DNA from: Nitrososphaerota archaeon
GTDB lineage: Archaea > Thermoproteota > Nitrososphaeria > Conexivisphaerales > DTJL01
Direction of reading: 5' to 3'
Length of the DNA: 64,000 nt
Assembly (NCBI GenBank): GCA_021324115.1
Contig: JAJPJS010000027.1
Span: 62,001 to 126,000 of the forward strand
Shown here: positions 8,388 to 17,084 of the stretch, piece by piece
Layout: each line of letters starts with the position of its first letter
Position numbering within the stretch: position 1 is the first letter of the stretch
Translations under genes and position numbers: made by a program
The notes under the pieces: generated by a model
What the model was told of the DNA's origin: nothing
Database searches by the model: none
The model's input: only the letters and a program-made list of their open reading frames with translations

Positions 8388-9128
8388 ATGCACGACAACG
8401 GAGATGCGGCTGTGAAACCTAAATTAATAATTTTGATCGTAATTATTGTCGCGGGGTCAATTACATCGTTGGTAGCATATGATTACTACTTGAAAGGACA
8501 GGTTGGGCCTCACCAATCCGGTGGCCCGCCGAGCACCGGAACCAACTACTCGGGAAGCATAATAGGTAACTTCCAAGCTCCAACTGTCCTTGCGGCTTCG
8601 GACCTCCTTGTGAATTACACGTTTACCGTAACAAGCATAGGGAATGTACCCTCATCGGCAACAATAACGTCTGCCACACCCCCTGGCATATCGGTCACAT
8701 TTAATCCATCCCAAGTCACCATCTCGCAAGGCCAGTCCTCTGTCATTAATGCTCAGATTTCGGTATCGCAAAACGTAACCCCCTCCACATATGACTTCAC
8801 GGTAACCTTTACAGGAGGAGGATTTGTGCAAAATGAGTCCCTGTCTGTGCAGGTGGTCAAGTATCTTGTTGTAACGGTGGGCGAATCCTTCATCCCGAAG
8901 AACATTACAGTTCCAGCTGGCAGTACGGTGATCTGGTACAGGCTCAACGGGGTTCTGAGTCAGTATGACAGTGGTGTGCACAATGTCGTCTTTACCAATG
9001 GTATGGCGTCTTCGCCCCCTCTACAACAGTACCAAAGCTGGAGCTACACTTTCACGAAGTCAGGCGTGTACAATTACGAGTGTACCTATCATCTTCCCTT
9101 TATGATTGGCGTTGTAAACGTCGAATAG
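8388..9128 (+). CDS. Membrane-anchored cupredoxin
   Basis: 246 residues. Residues 11-31 form one membrane segment (signal anchor) with the rest outside the cell. Residues about 64-158 resemble an Ig-like repeat with many Ser/Thr and N-glycosylation sequons. Residues 159-246 are a plastocyanin-like domain with a complete type 1 copper site: H198 in VHNVVF, then C232, H235 and M239 in the ECTYHLPFM loop. It is probably an electron carrier at the outer face of the membrane; the partner is not encoded nearby. The ATG at 8388 is chosen because it places the membrane segment at the N-terminus. It is divergent from rps6e. Confidence 0.85.
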   Translation: MHDNGDAAVKPKLIILIVIIVAGSITSLVAYDYYLKGQVGPHQSGGPPSTGTNYSGSIIGNFQAPTVLAASDLLVNYTFTVTSIGNVPSSATITSATPPGISVTFNPSQVTISQGQSSVINAQISVSQNVTPSTYDFTVTFTGGGFVQNESLSVQVVKYLVVTVGESFIPKNITVPAGSTVIWYRLNGVLSQYDSGVHNVVFTNGMASSPPLQQYQSWSYTFTKSGVYNYECTYHLPFMIGVVNVE

Positions 9129-9313
9129 TGCCAGTTTGGCCTGGAAGGTATGATCGGTTTTTGACGGACTACTAGTTCATCCTTTGCAATTGATTGCGGG
9201 AGTCTCTTTGCGGACTCTGTTATGGCCTGGATGGTACCGCCCGCATGTGAAAATGTTAGGGCTACGAACATGATTTAACAGGAGCGAAAATGGGGCAGCT
9301 CAGATACATCGCC

Positions 9314-12300
9314 TCAGAATGCGTACGAAATGTGCACCTTGCGTCGTATGGAAACTATCTCTTTCAGCAGGTCTTTTTCTTCTGGAGATAACCGTTCAGC
9401 ATATTTTTCGATAAGCATCCTAGCGTGGACGCTTTCAGGCAGTGTGTAAAGCTCCTCACCTTCCTTGACCTGCCTTCCAACCGTTGGTTCCTTCATCGAA
9501 ACGGCAACCTTGTCGCCAGCTCTGGCTTCAGTGATATTCTGCCCTTCGTGCTGTATCTGCTGAATGGACCCCACCTCCTCCCCCCTTGAGTTCATGACTT
9601 TTGCTTTCTGCCTGAGCGTTCCCGTAATCACCTCGACGCCGAACACCGCTGGATCATTGCGCCTGAAAATGAATCCCTTCATGATCCTGAACTTGCAGGG
9701 AAGGACGATTGAGGAAAACGTTGCCCTTGCTTCGTTTTCCTTCTCGGAACCCACCCATGTAACATATGAATCTATCAGTGTATAGATCACATTCTCATTG
9801 AAGATCTTGACCCCCCTGGTGGCGGCTTCCTGCTCCGCGTCTTCCAGCACCTTCACATTGAACGCAAGAATGACGCCGAGGTATCTGTCATCCTGCCTTA
9901 CGGAGCTCGCCTGAACCACATCACCCTTTGTTACGGGTCCGATATCGGCCACTCTAACTGGTATTCCCTGCTTTTTGAGAAGATTTGAAAGGGCCTCAAG
10001 CGCTCCGAGTGTATCTGCCTTGAGTATGACCCCGAGTTCCTTCCTCTCATATATCGCAGTTTTGACCTCGCTCATCACCTGGCGTTTCGCGTCCTCCTCA
10101 TCGTCGGTCTCGGATACCCCCAGTAGTGGGGAACCCGCAAGAACGCCTCCGAGGTCGGGCGCAGAAAGTTTGACCCCGGCGGCAGCTGCAATCTCCTGAA
10201 CAGACTCGAACCTATCCCTCGGGTCTCTCATTTCGTCAAGTGGTTTGGGAAGCAGCAGTGCCCTTACCTTGACAGCCTCTGCTGAGTCCCTCTTTGCAAC
10301 CACCACCTTTGAACCAACCTTCAAGGTGCCATCCACAAGAATCACGTTCGCCGTTGGTCCGAGGCCTGGCTCTTCATTAACCTCCAAAACGATTCCCCTT
10401 GTTCTGTTAGAGCTGGCCTTCAGTTTCTTGGCGAGGTACTGCTGCGATAGCCCCACGACTATCGCAAGAAGTTCCGCGATGCCTTCCCCGGTCTTCGAAC
10501 TCACGGGGACTATTGAGACTTCTCTTGTGAAGTCCTTCACCCGGTAGTAGGCTTCACTGGCAAAGCCGACACGAGAAAGCTGCCCAACCACCCGGTAAAT
10601 GGCTTCATCGAGGAGTTGCAGGGTGGCTGGCTGGAGCCTTACTGATGCATCCTTCACAAGGCTGTTGGGGTCTGGTCTCCATCCCGCCAGGAGGTCTATC
10701 TTGCTGAGGGCTACAACGAACGGCACCTTTCTGGAGCGGAGTATTTCAATCGACTCCAGTGTCTGATTCTCGAGTCCTTTTGTGACATCCACTACGAGTA
10801 TTGCAATGTCGGCTGCGGAACCCCCCCTGCTCCTCAAGTTGGCGAATGCCTCATGGCCTGGGGTATCTATCACAAGAAGTCCTGGGACCTGGACATTGCC
10901 TCCGAACATTTTGAGAAGAGGACCGCAAATCTTTACCAAGGTTTCGGGTGGGAAAAAGCTGGCACCAATTTGCTGGGTTATCCCTCCTGCTTCTCTGCTC
11001 TGAACCGCCGTACCCCTCAGTCTGTCAAGAAGGCTCGTGTTATGAGCCACCAGACCATTTGCAAGAAAGTTGTGGAATCCTTCCACCGTAAAGTCGTATA
11101 CCGTACGCATGCCGCTTCTTACTTCGATACCGGTCACCTTCACAGTGGCCATTTCGGTGGTCTGGCCGATGGCTGGCGCAGTTTCACCGAGTGCAAGCAA
11201 CCCTTGAAGGGAGAAGCCAGAACGGTTCTGGATCGTAGAAACAACAGTATCAGAACCGGGCGGTGAAAGTACATTTAGGGAAGAGTTTTGCGCAGGTGCC
11301 GAGCTTGGCATGTAGGTCAGGTGTTTGCCGGAAGCTGGGCAAAGCGCGGAGTTGGTATGGCTCTGTAAGAGACGCTGAACCTGAACCCTTCTGCGGGCAT
11401 CAAAGAAACCGATCTTGTCCACAAAAACTTCAAGGCTTTCCCCTTCTTGGATCGAAAGACTTCCGTCTTCGCGAATTCTTGGAATACATCCGATGCGGAC
11501 AAGTAGAATACATAATATGGCTCTGAATCTGGCACTCCGGCAATGAATGACGACCCCTCTCTCTTGGTCAACATCCGCTAGCGAGTCGAAAAAACCCCGA
11601 AGGAATCCTAGCAGAATTTTCTCTGGAAGATGAAACAGTAGTTCGTATCGGAGTCCAAGACTAGACTGCCCTGCGGGATTGTTGATTCCAACGAATGCTG
11701 ATGTTATGCAGCGGATCTGTAAAGGCACACACGGCCCGTCTTGTCTCATTCCATGCGGGAACCCTGACATTCCCGAACCTAAGAATTCGGTCACGGCTCC
11801 GAATACTCTGTGAAGAACTTCCTGAGAATGAGTGTGGTGTTCCTGAGGAAGTTTTTGACGTTCACCCTCTGCGAATCCTGCCAAGTAGTAAAATCGGATG
11901 AACTCATTCAAGGTCTTTGGAGGCTTGAGTATGAGGGGGAGACGGGTTCGTTTCGATCTAGGGCTTAATATGTAAAGAATACGATCGTATTCCTTTCCTC
12001 GGGTTGATGTTGTCTTTATGGTGTCCGTACGCCGTTTCATCTTAAATGTTTCAAATGTCGGTTCCGTGGGCGCAGGTGGTGTTCGATCAGAATGGAAATC
12101 CTTTCCTGATGAGCCTGAAATTAGATTGCGATTTTGTATGTCGCTTTGAAGGTGGCATCGTTCCGGCAGAAGATAAAACAGTCTTGATTTCAACCCTGAA
12201 AGGTGGGCTTTTTTGGGGGTCAAGCCACGCGGGACAAGAAGGTCATCCCCTGCTGTAAGCTTTGAAGCAGAAGTGAATGCAGCAGTTCCATTCATTTTTC

Positions 12301-12637
12301 TTGTGAGGAGTCTATGTTCGGGAGTGCATTCGATTGATATGCCTGCATCGGTTTGTATCTTCAGGGTTGTGTCAGCTTTCAGTCTCCAGACATGTGATAC
12401 CTTGGACGAGACGACTTTGCCACTTGTGTTGACAGATAAAAGCCGCAACCCCTTTGCCCTGTATGCTTCGCCGTCCGTGAGTGCATACCGATTCCCGATT
12501 CTGAATCTTCTGAATGCGTGATCAGCACGGATCAATGATCCGTCGGCTAGCTGCAGAAGAGTTTCGCCAGAAACGCACTTGCCACTGTCCACATGTCCTA
12601 GGACCACCACTATGGGCTGTCTTATGGGTGCAGACAT
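9314..12637 (-). CDS. infB: Translation factor aIF5B with an intein
   Basis: GTPase for ribosomal subunit joining. The 1107-residue precursor contains a 513-residue intein (residues 21-533). Joining the flanks gives a 594-residue factor with an intact P-loop, GHVDSGK/TSLLDRLRG. Downstream are G3 DTPGHEAF, G4 ALSKIDLL, G5-like PVSSKTGEG, the domain II barrel and the C-terminal IF2-like domains (RIMKGFIFRRNDPAVFG). Last gene of the L24e-ndk-infB group, starting 27 bases after the ndk stop. The factor cannot work unless the intein is removed, because it separates Lys20 from Thr534 of the nucleotide-binding loop. Confidence 0.96.
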   Translation of the reverse strand: MSAPIRQPIVVVLGHVDSGKCVSGETLLQLADGSLIRADHAFRRFRIGNRYALTDGEAYRAKGLRLLSVNTSGKVVSSKVSHVWRLKADTTLKIQTDAGISIECTPEHRLLTRKMNGTAAFTSASKLTAGDDLLVPRGLTPKKAHLSGLKSRLFYLLPERCHLQSDIQNRNLISGSSGKDFHSDRTPPAPTEPTFETFKMKRRTDTIKTTSTRGKEYDRILYILSPRSKRTRLPLILKPPKTLNEFIRFYYLAGFAEGERQKLPQEHHTHSQEVLHRVFGAVTEFLGSGMSGFPHGMRQDGPCVPLQIRCITSAFVGINNPAGQSSLGLRYELLFHLPEKILLGFLRGFFDSLADVDQERGVVIHCRSARFRAILCILLVRIGCIPRIREDGSLSIQEGESLEVFVDKIGFFDARRRVQVQRLLQSHTNSALCPASGKHLTYMPSSAPAQNSSLNVLSPPGSDTVVSTIQNRSGFSLQGLLALGETAPAIGQTTEMATVKVTGIEVRSGMRTVYDFTVEGFHNFLANGLVAHNTSLLDRLRGTAVQSREAGGITQQIGASFFPPETLVKICGPLLKMFGGNVQVPGLLVIDTPGHEAFANLRSRGGSAADIAILVVDVTKGLENQTLESIEILRSRKVPFVVALSKIDLLAGWRPDPNSLVKDASVRLQPATLQLLDEAIYRVVGQLSRVGFASEAYYRVKDFTREVSIVPVSSKTGEGIAELLAIVVGLSQQYLAKKLKASSNRTRGIVLEVNEEPGLGPTANVILVDGTLKVGSKVVVAKRDSAEAVKVRALLLPKPLDEMRDPRDRFESVQEIAAAAGVKLSAPDLGGVLAGSPLLGVSETDDEEDAKRQVMSEVKTAIYERKELGVILKADTLGALEALSNLLKKQGIPVRVADIGPVTKGDVVQASSVRQDDRYLGVILAFNVKVLEDAEQEAATRGVKIFNENVIYTLIDSYVTWVGSEKENEARATFSSIVLPCKFRIMKGFIFRRNDPAVFGVEVITGTLRQKAKVMNSRGEEVGSIQQIQHEGQNITEARAGDKVAVSMKEPTVGRQVKEGEELYTLPESVHARMLIEKYAERLSPEEKDLLKEIVSIRRKVHISYAF
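11039..12577 (-). mobile_element. Intein in the aIF5B P-loop, decayed homing endonuclease
   Basis: 513 residues from Cys (12577-12575) to Asn (11041-11039), followed by Thr. Splicing blocks look intact: Cys1 with GETLLQLADGS; block B TPEH at precursor residues 105-108; block F VYDFTVEGFHNF; block G LVAHN ending in His-Asn. The central region has two degenerate LAGLIDADG helices: LAGFAEGE (252-259) keeps an acid at the last position, while LRGFFDSL (346-353) has Leu where the second catalytic acid should be. The intein should therefore still splice, but the endonuclease is probably inactive. Inteins at the IF2/aIF5B P-loop are known in other archaea. Confidence 0.93.
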
Positions 12638-12663
12638 GGCGCATCAACAACAGGAGCGTCTCC

Positions 12664-13065
12664 TCACCCGAATATAACTTTAGATTCTCTTTCGAAGCTT
12701 TCCTTGGAATCGGACGCATGTATGGAATTGTCGGTCAGTCCAAGCGAAAGGTCTCCTCTTATTGTGCCGGGCGCAGCCTTTACTGAATCCGTTGCACCGA
12801 TCATATTCCTTACTACTGCCACGGCTTCGCGTCCTTCTAAAATTGCGGCAACCACGGGCCCAGAGGTGAAAAAATTGACAAGTTCAGGAAAGAAAGGTTT
12901 TCCCCGGTGTGGCGAATAAAACTCCTCCGCCCTCTCTTTCGACATGTTCTGCATGGTGAGGCTGACCAGAGCAAGGCCCTTCCGCTCAAATCTTCCGATT
13001 ATTTCGCCAACGAAACCCTTCCTGACGGCGTCAGGCTTGATGACTATGAGCGTTCTTTCGGTCAA
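12664..13065 (-). CDS. ndk: Nucleoside diphosphate kinase
   Basis: 133 residues: [19 protein letters not shown] at the N-terminus, [11 protein letters not shown], and the phospho-histidine signature DNSIHASDS near residue 115. It equilibrates NTP pools. The start is TTG at 13065, overlapping the rpl24e stop as TTGA. The ORF continues upstream within rpl24e, but the NDK fold begins here. A cytosolic enzyme in an otherwise translational operon (L24e-ndk-infB), an order seen in other euryarchaea. Confidence 0.95.
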   Translation of the reverse strand: MTERTLIVIKPDAVRKGFVGEIIGRFERKGLALVSLTMQNMSKERAEEFYSPHRGKPFFPELVNFFTSGPVVAAILEGREAVAVVRNMIGATDSVKAAPGTIRGDLSLGLTDNSIHASDSKESFERESKVIFG

Positions 13066-13256
13066 AGTCCCTTCCCGCCCTTTACATACTTCGAAGTCCA
13101 CCGCAGTTTGCGGGGATCTCTCTTCAATTTCAGATGATTTATCCTGCATTTCGAGCTGCAGTAATTTGATACGGAGCCGTCATTCTTTACCAACGTAAGA
13201 CCCTGGCCTGGCATTATTTCCTTCCCGCAGAACGAACACTTTTTGAGACTCAGCAA
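13062..13256 (-). CDS. rpl24e: Ribosomal protein eL24
   Basis: 64 residues with the zinc ribbon CSFCGKEI ... YCSSKC and the basic [15 protein letters not shown] segment typical of archaeal eL24. The start is TTG at 13256, with GGGATGG upstream. A TATA box at 13292-13300 lies about 36-44 bases before it, giving a promoter for L24e-ndk-infB. Confidence 0.95.
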   Translation of the reverse strand: MLSLKKCSFCGKEIMPGQGLTLVKNDGSVSNYCSSKCRINHLKLKRDPRKLRWTSKYVKGGKGL

Positions 13257-13563
13257 ACTGTACCATCCCCTGAAACGTTTACCTTACCCGACCTTTATAC
13301 GAGGGGGATATAAAGGACTCGCAATCAAAAGTTCATGATCACGGTGGGGAGGGAAGGAAAGCGTCGAACCGGATGTGTCATGGGAAACCTGTTTGTTTGA
13401 CAATGCGTGACCCTGTAATTTTATGGATGACGAATCCATTGATCTCAGTGTGTTTTGGTGATATTTTTCAGTTCAGCTGCAGTGGGGGTCTATCGAAAAA
13501 TTAGGGGATAGATTCAGGCTAAGGTACTGCACAATGCACATGAATGATTAAAGAGTCTTCAAC
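13257..13563. other. Intergenic region, L24e promoter only
   Basis: 307 bases between rpl24e and the end of rps28e. Apart from the TATA elements near 13292-13312 I see no convincing ORF, tRNA or box C/D arrangement on either strand. Confidence 0.5.
13292..13300 (-). promoter_or_regulatory. TATA box of rpl24e-ndk-infB
   Basis: GTATAAAGG on the minus strand at the expected distance upstream of the rpl24e TTG. A second TATA-like CCTTTATATCC lies a few bases further upstream. Confidence 0.5.
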
Positions 13564-13779
13564 TCACTTTATCTTTCTGGCTTCACGTTCGGTTTCGCGA
13601 AGCATGAGTATGTCGCCAGCCCGAATAGGACCCTTTACATTTCGTGTGAGAATTCTTCCCTTATCGCTTCCCTCCATTATCCTCACCCTGACCTGAGTGA
13701 TCTCACCTGCGACACCAGTCCTCCCCACAACCTGGATCACCTCTGCAGGGGTGACGGTTTCCTCGGAACCTTTACTCAT
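13564..13779 (-). CDS. rps28e: Ribosomal protein eS28
   Basis: 71 residues: [21 protein letters not shown] followed by [14 protein letters not shown] and the [14 protein letters not shown]-terminus that defines eS28. It follows rpl7ae after 16 bases on the same strand and shares its promoter. Confidence 0.96.
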   Translation of the reverse strand: MSKGSEETVTPAEVIQVVGRTGVAGEITQVRVRIMEGSDKGRILTRNVKGPIRAGDILMLRETEREARKIK

Positions 13780-13795
13780 CTTTCTTCAGCCCGGT

Positions 13796-14185
13796 CTAGG
13801 CGGACCGTATTTTTGAAAGAGACGCCAGTATCTGTTCAAGGAGGGGTTGCGCCTCTCCCGGTTCAATGATGGCGCATGCGGCTGAACCCACGTCAATTCC
13901 CATACTCTGCCCAAGCTGTGTTTTCGAAGAGACGAAAAGATATGGTATCTTTCTTTCGTCGGCTATGATGGGGAGATGGGCTACCACCTCGGGTGGTTCT
14001 GTATCCTCGGCCACCACGACAAGCTTGGCTACACCCCTCTCAATTGCCTTTGTTGTCTCGTTCGTTCCCTTCTTTACTTTGCCTGTCTGTCGAGCCTGCC
14101 TTACCGCCTCGTAGGCAGCTTCAACAAGTTCTCTCGGCGTATCGAATTTCACAAAGCTTGGTTTTCCTGATACTTCAGGGCTCAT
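13796..14185 (-). CDS. rpl7ae: Ribosomal protein eL8 (L7Ae)
   Basis: K-turn-binding protein of the large subunit, also a core of box C/D and H/ACA sRNPs and RNase P in archaea. About 129 residues with VKKGTNETTKAIERGVAKLV, AEDTEPPEVVAHLP and YLFVSSKTQLG. Of three possible starts, ATG 14185 sits 8 bases after GGGTGAT. The in-frame TTG (14194) and ATG (14191) are less well placed. A TATA element lies at 14225-14233. Confidence 0.96.
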   Translation of the reverse strand: MSPEVSGKPSFVKFDTPRELVEAAYEAVRQARQTGKVKKGTNETTKAIERGVAKLVVVAEDTEPPEVVAHLPIIADERKIPYLFVSSKTQLGQSMGIDVGSAACAIIEPGEAQPLLEQILASLSKIRSA

Positions 14186-14224
14186 CCCCATCAATCACCC
14201 TTCGGACACTCCATAAAAACACCC

Positions 14225-14233
14225 GTTTTAAAC
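14225..14233 (-). promoter_or_regulatory. TATA box of rpl7ae-rps28e
   Basis: GTTTAAAAC on the minus strand, about 40-48 bases upstream of the chosen rpl7ae start. Confidence 0.45.
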
Positions 14234-14311
14234 TTTTGTGAGTATGCTTTGATGACGGTCCAGCCGGCCGCTGATTCACCCAGATTGCCAAGAAAATGAG
14301 TGGTCGTCGGT

Positions 14312-16078
14312 TTACTTGGAAGTGAAGTAAAACACGTAGACCCCATCCTTTGAATCCAGCCTTGCAAAAAACTGTCGCTCAAATTGGACCACGGTTCCGA
14401 CCTTCTCATCTTCCAGTTGACTTTCAGCCAGCCCCTTCTTTATTGTGGCATCAGGCATCACCACGTCTATGTTAATGTTCCCGGTGTCAGGCAACCATTG
14501 AAGTGCCTTTGCACCAATCTTCCTGGCCTCATCAAGTGAATACCCAGCAAATTGGGCTTTTCGCGCCCCCTTTGCAGCACTGGGTGACACCTGAATGTTC
14601 ATGAGTCCGATCAGCCTGTAAGTTTGTCCAGCCTTGAGTTCGGTTCTGGGCACGACCAGCCTCAGTATGGCGTTCTTTTTGTGAAGAGTGAACTCCCTAC
14701 TCCCCATTTCAGGAATGTCCGGATGCCGGTGCAGAGAAATCCTGAGCGTTTCATCTGGAACACCATGTATGTTTAACTGAATCGGGTCGAAAACGGCAAA
14801 GTGTCTGGGTGAAGTCCTGTCGATCAACTGCCGGTTGTACGCCAGAAGATTTTCCCAGCTTACTGTTGCGTCGTTCGGCTTCGGGCCTACCTCGAGTATG
14901 AGTCGACGAATCGCCTGCGGTGAGATCCCCCTCCTTCTGAGTGCTCTGAGTGTTGCCAGCCTGGGATCGTCGTATCCTGAATACAGCTTTTCCCTTATCC
15001 CCTTTTCTATCTTTGACTTGCTCAGCTCTCCCCCCTCGATCTTCAGTCTTCCGTAGTGAATCGCATCGGGATAACTCCAGCCGAAGGCCTTGTAGAAGTA
15101 CTTCTGTCTAACTGCGTTTGTTGCATGCTCCTGACCCCTAATGATGTGAGTGACGCCAAGCAGATGATCATCCAGGCCTGCCGACCAGTTGTAGAGAGGC
15201 CACACCCTGTACTTCGAGCCAACCCTCGGGTGTCTGTACCTTTTGGTATCTATTATCCTCATGGCCGGCCAGTCACGGACTGCCGGGTTCGGGTGCTTCA
15301 GGTCCGTCTTGACCCGGAGTACGGCTTCGCCCTCCGCGTAACTTCCGTCGATCATCTTCTGCCATCTTGATATGTTTTCTTCAATCCCCACATTCCTGTC
15401 CGGACACGCCCTTCCCTGGGTCACACTGGACCTGAATTTCTCCTGAGAGCAGGTACAGACATACGCACCGCCCAGTTCGATCAACTTCACAGCATAGTCA
15501 TAGTAAATTTCGAGTCGGTCGCTCTGGTAAAATATCTGGTCCGGTGTGCAGCCTAGCCATTCGAGGTCTTCCAGAACATAGCGGTAGAGTGAGATTGCTG
15601 ATTTTTTGAGCCGGGGGTCCGTATCTTCGTATCTGAGGATGAACATCCCTGAATACATCCTTGCGTAGTCATGGCTGAGAATAATCGCCCGCGTGGACCC
15701 TAGGTGAAGGACGCTGTCCGGGTTTGGTGCAAACCTAGTTACCACACGCTTGTACTTTTCGATGTTCGGCAGAGGAGGCAATCTGCGAAATTCTTCTCCC
15801 CCCTCCTTCTTTCGTTCGGAACCCTTCTCCTGTAGAAGTTCTGGTTTGAGCCTCTTGATAGACTCTTTTTGCTGTTCCGGTGTGAGCTTGTTGACTTCGG
15901 AAACTGCAACACTAACCATCGAAGAAAGCTTACGTGCAAAGCCCCGTAGCTCCGGGTTTTCAGCAAGTACCCTCCCCAGCACCGCCCCCGTATCCGCTTT
16001 GCCGCCGTGTCTGAATGCGTTATACAGGGCTGCGAGTCGTATTGTATCCTCGGTTCCCTTCGGCAGGTTTTCCGACAA
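14312..16078 (-). CDS. gltX: Glutamyl-tRNA synthetase, archaeal type
   Basis: 588 residues. A helical N-terminal region (1-100) precedes the class I catalytic core: RFAPNPDSVLHLGSTRA (HIGH-like HLGS) near residue 115 and ELSKSKIEKG (KMSKS-like) near 350. The C-terminal half is the all-beta anticodon-binding domain of the archaeal/eukaryotic GluRS-GlnRS group. As in most archaea it probably also charges tRNA-Gln for later amidation; no GatDE gene is seen here. Last gene of the S2-isoprenoid operon, starting 9 bases after idsA. Confidence 0.95.
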   Translation of the reverse strand: MSENLPKGTEDTIRLAALYNAFRHGGKADTGAVLGRVLAENPELRGFARKLSSMVSVAVSEVNKLTPEQQKESIKRLKPELLQEKGSERKKEGGEEFRRLPPLPNIEKYKRVVTRFAPNPDSVLHLGSTRAIILSHDYARMYSGMFILRYEDTDPRLKKSAISLYRYVLEDLEWLGCTPDQIFYQSDRLEIYYDYAVKLIELGGAYVCTCSQEKFRSSVTQGRACPDRNVGIEENISRWQKMIDGSYAEGEAVLRVKTDLKHPNPAVRDWPAMRIIDTKRYRHPRVGSKYRVWPLYNWSAGLDDHLLGVTHIIRGQEHATNAVRQKYFYKAFGWSYPDAIHYGRLKIEGGELSKSKIEKGIREKLYSGYDDPRLATLRALRRRGISPQAIRRLILEVGPKPNDATVSWENLLAYNRQLIDRTSPRHFAVFDPIQLNIHGVPDETLRISLHRHPDIPEMGSREFTLHKKNAILRLVVPRTELKAGQTYRLIGLMNIQVSPSAAKGARKAQFAGYSLDEARKIGAKALQWLPDTGNINIDVVMPDATIKKGLAESQLEDEKVGTVVQFERQFFARLDSKDGVYVFYFTSK

Positions 16079-16087
16079 ACGAAAACA

Positions 16088-17077
16088 CTACATCCTTCTG
16101 AGCGTCAGTACATTTGCAAGCTCAAACAAGGAATCCACCGCAGCGCCCTTCGGGAATGATTCCAGAGAGCGAAGTGCCTGCTCCAGATGTTCAGATGCGA
16201 GCTTCCGGACCTGAGCCTCCACGCCTATCTCCTTTATGTATTTCACAATCTTATCCACCGTTTCCTGAGAAGCCTTCCTCGAGCCCCATGTAGCTAGTAT
16301 CGTTTCGCTCCAACCCCGGTCTGCGAGCTTGAGTGCGATAAGCAGAGGAAGCGTTCTCTTTCCTTGCACTATGTCACCCCCGACGGGTTTTCCGGTGACA
16401 GATGAATCCCCCGCTATGCCGAGCAGGTCGTCCACAAGCTGAAAGGCGGCACCCAGATGGTCTGCATATTCTCGTGCCTTGGTTACCGCATCAGGACCCC
16501 CTCCGCCTGCCACACAGCCAAGCACGGCCGATGCTTCAAACAGCGCAGAGGTCTTCCTGTGTATCATGTCAAAGTAAAACTTCTCCGTGAAATCTTCGAG
16601 CCTAGGCGGATTCAGGTCCAATGCCTGCCCTTCGCAAACGGTGACCAGTGATCCCGCCAACTCTGAAACCGCAGCACCCAGCTTGGACGGATCCCCCCTG
16701 AAGGCCTGGGATTCTGAAATCAGCCTGAAGGCTTTGGCAAAAAGTACGTCCCCCGCAAGTATCGCCATCGCTTCGCCGAATCTTTTGTGCACGGTGGGAA
16801 CACCTCGACGCAGTTCATCATTGTCCATTATGTCGTCATGTATGAGGGTGAAGTTATGAACGAGCTCAACCGCGGCAGCGGCTGGGAGAGCTGCGGATTC
16901 ATCCGCGCTGTAAATTGAATGAAACTTCAGAAGTATGAAAGGCCTCAGCCTCTTTCCACCCGCGGCAAGCAGATGATACGAGGCGTCGTAGAGTATCGCG
17001 GGATATCCCTTTACCGATTCTTTAATGTATCCATCCACAAGCGAAGCAACACGCTTCATTTCTGCTTCAAGGCTCAT
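16088..17077 (-). CDS. idsA: Geranylgeranyl diphosphate synthase
   Basis: 329-residue trans-prenyltransferase making the C20 chain of archaeal lipids. The first Asp-rich motif is LIHDDIMDND, the second QLVDDLLGIAGD, with GGKRLRP near residue 40. Phe stands five residues before the first Asp pair; in Sulfolobus GGPP synthase an aromatic residue there limits the product to C20, so a C20 product is inferred. It follows fni after 7 bases, next to mvk and ipk. Confidence 0.93.
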   Translation of the reverse strand: MSLEAEMKRVASLVDGYIKESVKGYPAILYDASYHLLAAGGKRLRPFILLKFHSIYSADESAALPAAAAVELVHNFTLIHDDIMDNDELRRGVPTVHKRFGEAMAILAGDVLFAKAFRLISESQAFRGDPSKLGAAVSELAGSLVTVCEGQALDLNPPRLEDFTEKFYFDMIHRKTSALFEASAVLGCVAGGGGPDAVTKAREYADHLGAAFQLVDDLLGIAGDSSVTGKPVGGDIVQGKRTLPLLIALKLADRGWSETILATWGSRKASQETVDKIVKYIKEIGVEAQVRKLASEHLEQALRSLESFPKGAAVDSLFELANVLTLRRM

Positions 17078-17084
17078 TGTCTAT

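Noticed and set aside
10853-12258. Plus-strand open frames opposite the aIF5B intein
   Set aside because: They are shadows of the minus-strand gene; none shows a protein motif or RBS.
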